Source: Aeromicrobium sp. CnD17-E
Lineage (GTDB): Bacteria > Actinomycetota > Actinomycetes > Propionibacteriales > Nocardioidaceae
Length of the DNA stretch: 64,000 bases
Assembly (NCBI RefSeq): GCF_024124745.1
Contig: NZ_JAMXRU010000002.1
Location: 21,123 to 85,122 of the forward strand
Reading direction: 5' to 3'
The translations under genes were made by a program, and so were the position numbers. Below the pieces are notes generated by a model. It searched no databases. It worked only from the letters and a program-made list of their open reading frames with translations, and was not told the origin of the DNA. Within the stretch, counting starts at the first letter, position 1. Every line of letters begins with the position of its first letter. This document shows, piece by piece, positions 61,043 through 64,000 of this stretch.

Positions 61043-61972
61043 TCAGGCCGAGTAGGCCGACGCGTCGCCCTGGCGCAGCGTGGAGCGCACGCCGTCGGTG
61101 CTCACCGGGACGGTCCCGGCGACCGTGATGCGGTGCATGACGCGGTGGTGGTCGTCGTAGTCGGCGACGGCGTAGTGCTGCGTCGCGCGGTTGTCCCAGA
61201 TCGCGACGTCGCCCGGCTGCCAGCTCCAGCGGGCGGTGTTCTCGAGCCGGGTCACCTCGCGCTGCAGCAGCTCGAAGACGTCGGCGGAGTCGCGGGTGGA
61301 GAGGCCGACGAGCCGCTTGACGAACTGGCCGAGGAGCAGCGAGCGCTCGCCGGTCTCGGGGTGCACGTGGACGACGGGGTGCTCGGCCTCGAACAGGCGC
61401 GACCCGAACTCCTCGCGGTAGGCCTCCTCGCGGACGTCGATGCCGCCGATGCGCTGCTCGTCGACGTCAGCGGCGTAGTCGTAGCGGTTGGTGTGCACGG
61501 CCCACAGCCGGTCGGCCATCGCCTGGAGCGCCGGGTGCAGGTCGGCGTAGGCGGCCGCGGTGTTGGCCCACACGGTGGTGCCGCCGTAGGGCGGGAGGGT
61601 CACCGCGCGCAGCACGCTGATGGCGGGCACGCGGTCGACGAAGGTCACGTCGGTGTGCCAGGCGTTGGCCTTGCCGTGCGAGGAGTCGATGGGCAGGACC
61701 GCGTTGGCCGCGCCGCGCACGGTCGGGTGCGGCGACGTCGGCGTGCCGAGCAGGGCTGCGAACGCGTGGTGGTCGGCGTCGTCGAGGTGGTGCTGGCCGC
61801 GCACGAACACCACCTTGAAGCGCAGCAGCGCGGCACGGACGTCGGCGACCTCGTCGTCGGTGAGGTCGCCGCCGAGCCGCACGCCCTCGACGATCGCGCC
61901 GATCCGGCCGCCGACCTGCCGCACGACGACGTGCGAGCAGCGGAGCGTGGGGTCAGGTGCGGTGAGGGTCAT
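61043..61972 (-). CDS. TauD/TfdA family Fe(II)/2-oxoglutarate dioxygenase
   Basis: This 309-residue protein has the facial triad His106, Asp108 (AWHTDVTF) and His266 ([12 protein letters not shown]), with the 2-oxoglutarate-binding Arg277 in [19 protein letters not shown] is characteristic of TauD/TfdA. It probably oxidises a sulfonate, or another small acid, releasing sulfite or an aldehyde. It converges on lysS with a 6 bp gap and stands alone. The substrate is not deducible from sequence. Confidence 0.93.
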   Translation of the reverse strand: MTLTAPDPTLRCSHVVVRQVGGRIGAIVEGVRLGGDLTDDEVADVRAALLRFKVVFVRGQHHLDDADHHAFAALLGTPTSPHPTVRGAANAVLPIDSSHGKANAWHTDVTFVDRVPAISVLRAVTLPPYGGTTVWANTAAAYADLHPALQAMADRLWAVHTNRYDYAADVDEQRIGGIDVREEAYREEFGSRLFEAEHPVVHVHPETGERSLLLGQFVKRLVGLSTRDSADVFELLQREVTRLENTARWSWQPGDVAIWDNRATQHYAVADYDDHHRVMHRITVAGTVPVSTDGVRSTLRQGDASAYSA

Positions 61973-62124
61973 GGTCGACTCCGGTGCTGCGGTGGACGGG
62001 ACCCCTCCACGGTGCGCCCCGGCGACGTCGAGTGGGGCACGTCCCGCTCCGTGGGACGTCGGTCGGCGTGCGGAGCCGTGCGCTACACGCCACGATGTGG
62101 GCGTTTCCGACGTGAGGAGTTCCC

Positions 62125-62619
62125 GTGAGGTCGTTCAAGGACCTGAGCTTCGGTGCCCTGGCCCTTCGCGGCATCCTGGCCTGGCTTGCGTTCGCGGTGG
62201 GCTTGGTCGTCGCCGGCTTCGGAGACACGCAGGGCGTGCTGTGGATCACCGTCGTCGGATTCCTCGTGCTCGTGCCGGCGGGGGCGATCTTCGCGCTCTG
62301 CATCTACTACGCGGTGGCCGGCCCGTTGCAGCTCGGCCGACCGCTTCCGCCCCGCCGGGACGGCAGTCGCGCGACGCCGGAGGAGGACGCCGCCGAGCGT
62401 GAGGACCTGAGGGCGACCCTGCAGGGCGGGGCGCGACGCACCCTCGTCGTGCTGCCGGTGTTCATCGCCGGCGTCGTGCTCATGGTCCTCGGCCAGGAGC
62501 TGCCGAACGCCACGCTCTCCGCGGTCGGCCCGTGGGTGCTCGGCGTGGGACTCGTCCTCGGAACCCTGGCGGGAGCGTCGTCCACGGTGCCGATCATGCG
62601 GCACCTCTGGCGCCGCTGA
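62125..62619 (+). CDS. Hypothetical membrane protein, 164 aa
   Basis: It has four predicted membrane segments in two pairs (about 14-34, 40-66; 104-123, 130-152), with a hydrophilic loop (70-100) rich in Arg, Asp and Glu between. I do not recognise the family. The GTG start follows AGGAG at 5-9 nt. Two perfect hairpins close the transcript. Confidence 0.75.
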   Translation: MRSFKDLSFGALALRGILAWLAFAVGLVVAGFGDTQGVLWITVVGFLVLVPAGAIFALCIYYAVAGPLQLGRPLPPRRDGSRATPEEDAAEREDLRATLQGGARRTLVVLPVFIAGVVLMVLGQELPNATLSAVGPWVLGVGLVLGTLAGASSTVPIMRHLWRR

Positions 62620-62631
62620 CCCGCTCGTCCA

Positions 62632-62699
62632 CTCACCCCGGCTCCTCCTCACTCACCTGCGGATGTTTCCGAGGGTGAGTGAGGGACAACCGGGGTGAG
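62632..62699. repeat. Nested double hairpin
   Basis: Outer arms CTCACCCCGG (62632-62641) and CCGGGGTGAG (62690-62699), and inner arms CTCACTCACC (62648-62657) and GGTGAGTGAG (62674-62683), are perfect. It lies between convergent stops, 13 bp after the 62125 gene. Confidence 0.75.
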
Positions 62700-62733
62700 C
62701 TGCTGATTCCCATCACGTGATGGGAATCAGCAG
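62700..62733. repeat. 34 bp perfect palindrome without loop
   Basis: CTGCTGATTCCCATCAC is followed directly by its exact inverse complement, giving a 34 bp palindrome with no spacer. It directly abuts the nested hairpin and ends 6 bp before the ptsP stop, so it may terminate ptsP or be a protein-binding site. Confidence 0.8.
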
Positions 62734-62739
62734 TGCGCG

Positions 62740-64000
62740 TCAGGCGTCCAGGACGGCGGCGACGGCCTCACGGGCGGAGGCGGGGTCGGCGGCGGCGAGG
62801 GCGGCTCGCGCGGCCTGCTGGCACTGCTCGAGGGTCACCGACGCGAGCCGTGCGCCCACAGGCCGCACGGCCGACGCCGCGCACGACAGGGACGTGACCC
62901 CGAGGCCGACGAGCACGCAGGCGAGCGCCGGGTCGGCGGCGGCCTCGCCGCACACGCCCACCGGCTTGCCGGTGCGCTCGCCGGCGCGGGCCACGGCCTC
63001 GACCAGCACGAGCAGTCCGGGCTGCCAGGGGTCGGTCAGGTCGCCGAGCTCGGCCGACATCCGGTCGGCCGCGAACGTGTACTGGCTCAGGTCGTTCGTG
63101 CCGATCGACACGAAGTCGACGTGCTCCAGCACCCGCTCCGCGAGCAGCGCGGCCGACGGCGTCTCGATCATCACGCCGGGCGTCAGTGCTCGCGCGCGGC
63201 ACTCCGCGGCGAACGCGGCAGCCTCCGACGGCACTGACACCATCGGCGCCATGACCCAGACGGTCGCGTCCGACGCCTGCGAGGCAGCGGCCACCGCGTC
63301 GAGCTGGTGCGCGAGCAGGTCCGGCAGACGACGGCCGACGCGCAGGCCGCGGACGCCGAGCGCCGGGTTGGCCTCGGTGCCCATGTCGGCGAAGGCGAGC
63401 GGCTTGTCCGAACCGGCGTCGAGCGTGCGCACGACGACCTTGCCCGACCCCGCCGCGGCCAGGACGGCGCCGTAGACGTCGGTCTGCTCCTGCACGGTCG
63501 GCTCGGACGGACGGTCGAGGAAGCTCAGCTCGGTGCGGTAGAGGCCGAATCCCTCGACCGGCTCCTGCGCGGCACGCTCGGCGCCCTTGGCGTCCTGCAC
63601 GTTGGCGAGCACCTGCACGGCGTGCCCGTCGGCGGTGCGGCCCGGGCCCTCCCAGGCGGCGCTCGCGGCGCGGCGCTCGGCGTCGGCCTCGGCGCGCGAG
63701 GCGGCAGCGGCGGGATCGGGCGACAGCACGACCTCGCCCGTGCCGCCGTCGACGAGCGCGGGGTCGGGCAGCTCGTCAGGGAGGTCGCTCACCCCGACGA
63801 CGCAGGGGATGCCGAGCTGACGCGCGATGATTGCCGTGTGGCTCGTGGGGCCGCCCAGCCGGACGGCGATGCCGACCACGAGGGCCGGATCGAGGCCGGC
63901 GGTGTCGGCCGGGGCGAGGTCGTCGGCGAGCAGCACCGACGGCTCCGACGGCACGCCGACGCCGGGCTCGGGCTGGCCGAGCAGCTCGGCCACCACGCGG
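62740..64000 (-). CDS. ptsP: Phosphoenolpyruvate-protein phosphotransferase (PTS enzyme I), 5' part outside window
   Basis: About 420 C-terminal residues are present; the N-terminus is past the right edge. The phospho-His motif GGPTSHTAIIARQLGIPCVVG, YRTELSFL, VVVRTLDAGSDKPLAF, MIETPSAALLAE and FVSIGTNDLSQYTFAADR, with GVCGEAAADP, form the PEP-binding domain. Enzyme I transfers phosphate from PEP to HPr for sugar uptake. Symbol ptsI is also used. The stop lies next to strong hairpins. Confidence 0.95.
   Translation of the reverse strand, partial: RVVAELLGQPEPGVGVPSEPSVLLADDLAPADTAGLDPALVVGIAVRLGGPTSHTAIIARQLGIPCVVGVSDLPDELPDPALVDGGTGEVVLSPDPAAAASRAEADAERRAASAAWEGPGRTADGHAVQVLANVQDAKGAERAAQEPVEGFGLYRTELSFLDRPSEPTVQEQTDVYGAVLAAAGSGKVVVRTLDAGSDKPLAFADMGTEANPALGVRGLRVGRRLPDLLAHQLDAVAAASQASDATVWVMAPMVSVPSEAAAFAAECRARALTPGVMIETPSAALLAERVLEHVDFVSIGTNDLSQYTFAADRMSAELGDLTDPWQPGLLVLVEAVARAGERTGKPVGVCGEAAADPALACVLVGLGVTSLSCAASAVRPVGARLASVTLEQCQQAARAALAAADPASAREAVAAVLDA

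Overview
The window is about 70% GC and gene-dense. It looks like chromosomal DNA of a high-GC actinobacterium, probably Propionibacteriales (Nocardioides/Aeromicrobium-like). That placement is an inference. It rests on a methylmalonyl-CoA mutase operon with meaB, the ftsB/DivIC-eno-mazG block, the panC-panD-coaX...lysS block, a DUF222/HNH (REP13E12-type) gene, many GTG starts, and many genes whose start codon lies only 6-8 nt after a TAnnnT-type -10 box (probable leaderless transcripts).

Layout. 1-4.6 kb: partial tyrosine phosphatase, SGNH hydrolase, small secreted protein, Bax-inhibitor-1 protein, DinB-like protein, trmB. 4.8-11 kb: secreted M15-like peptidase, uracil permease, and a three-gene aromatic catabolism operon (FAH hydrolase, VOC dioxygenase-like protein, FAD hydroxylase) divergent from a TetR gene. 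11-20.7 kb: Lrp regulator, transketolase-like TPP enzyme, duplicated small genes, helicase HrpB, TetR/MFS efflux pair. 20.7-24 kb: a lower-GC islet of three genes (sce7726-like, sce7725/beta-like and RES-domain NAD-cleaving families), ending 29 bp from an odd tRNA gene with anticodon UAA and followed by a macrodomain hydrolase. 24.5-29 kb: MerR/flavin reductase/erythromycin-esterase-like operon and a PIF1-BRCT helicase. 29-34 kb: secreted protein with a small membrane partner, aldo/keto reductase, D-2-hydroxyacid dehydrogenase, YkvA and DksA/TraR-like proteins. 34-42 kb: LysR, LysE-type exporter and a B12-binding radical SAM protein; Ppx/GppA phosphatase; DctA with a DcuS/DcuR-like two-component pair. 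42-50 kb: DUF501, septum initiator, eno, mazG, SurA-like lipoprotein, meaB, mutB and an unusually short mutA. 50-53 kb: pantothenate/CoA genes. 53-59.4 kb: an insertion-like stretch (inverted-repeat element, DUF222 HNH gene, TetR, two CsbD genes, NhaA-DsbA fusion, lipoprotein) between coaX and lysS. 59.5-64 kb: lysS, TauD dioxygenase, membrane protein, and the end of PTS enzyme I.

How the genes work together. The clear pathways are CoA biosynthesis (DUF2520 candidate ketopantoate reductase, PanC, PanD, CoaX), propionyl-CoA use (MutA/MutB/MeaB), C4-dicarboxylate sensing and uptake, and aromatic degradation. The strongest candidate for an undescribed system is the islet at 20.97-23.87 kb: a PD-(D/E)xK-like protein, a beta-family protein and a RES NAD+ phosphorylase, beside a macrodomain whose family can process the expected RES product. 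Also notable are two giant perfect hairpins at 33.9 and 37.2 kb that share a core but keep arm-specific compensatory differences. No CRISPR array, rRNA, integrase or transposase was seen.
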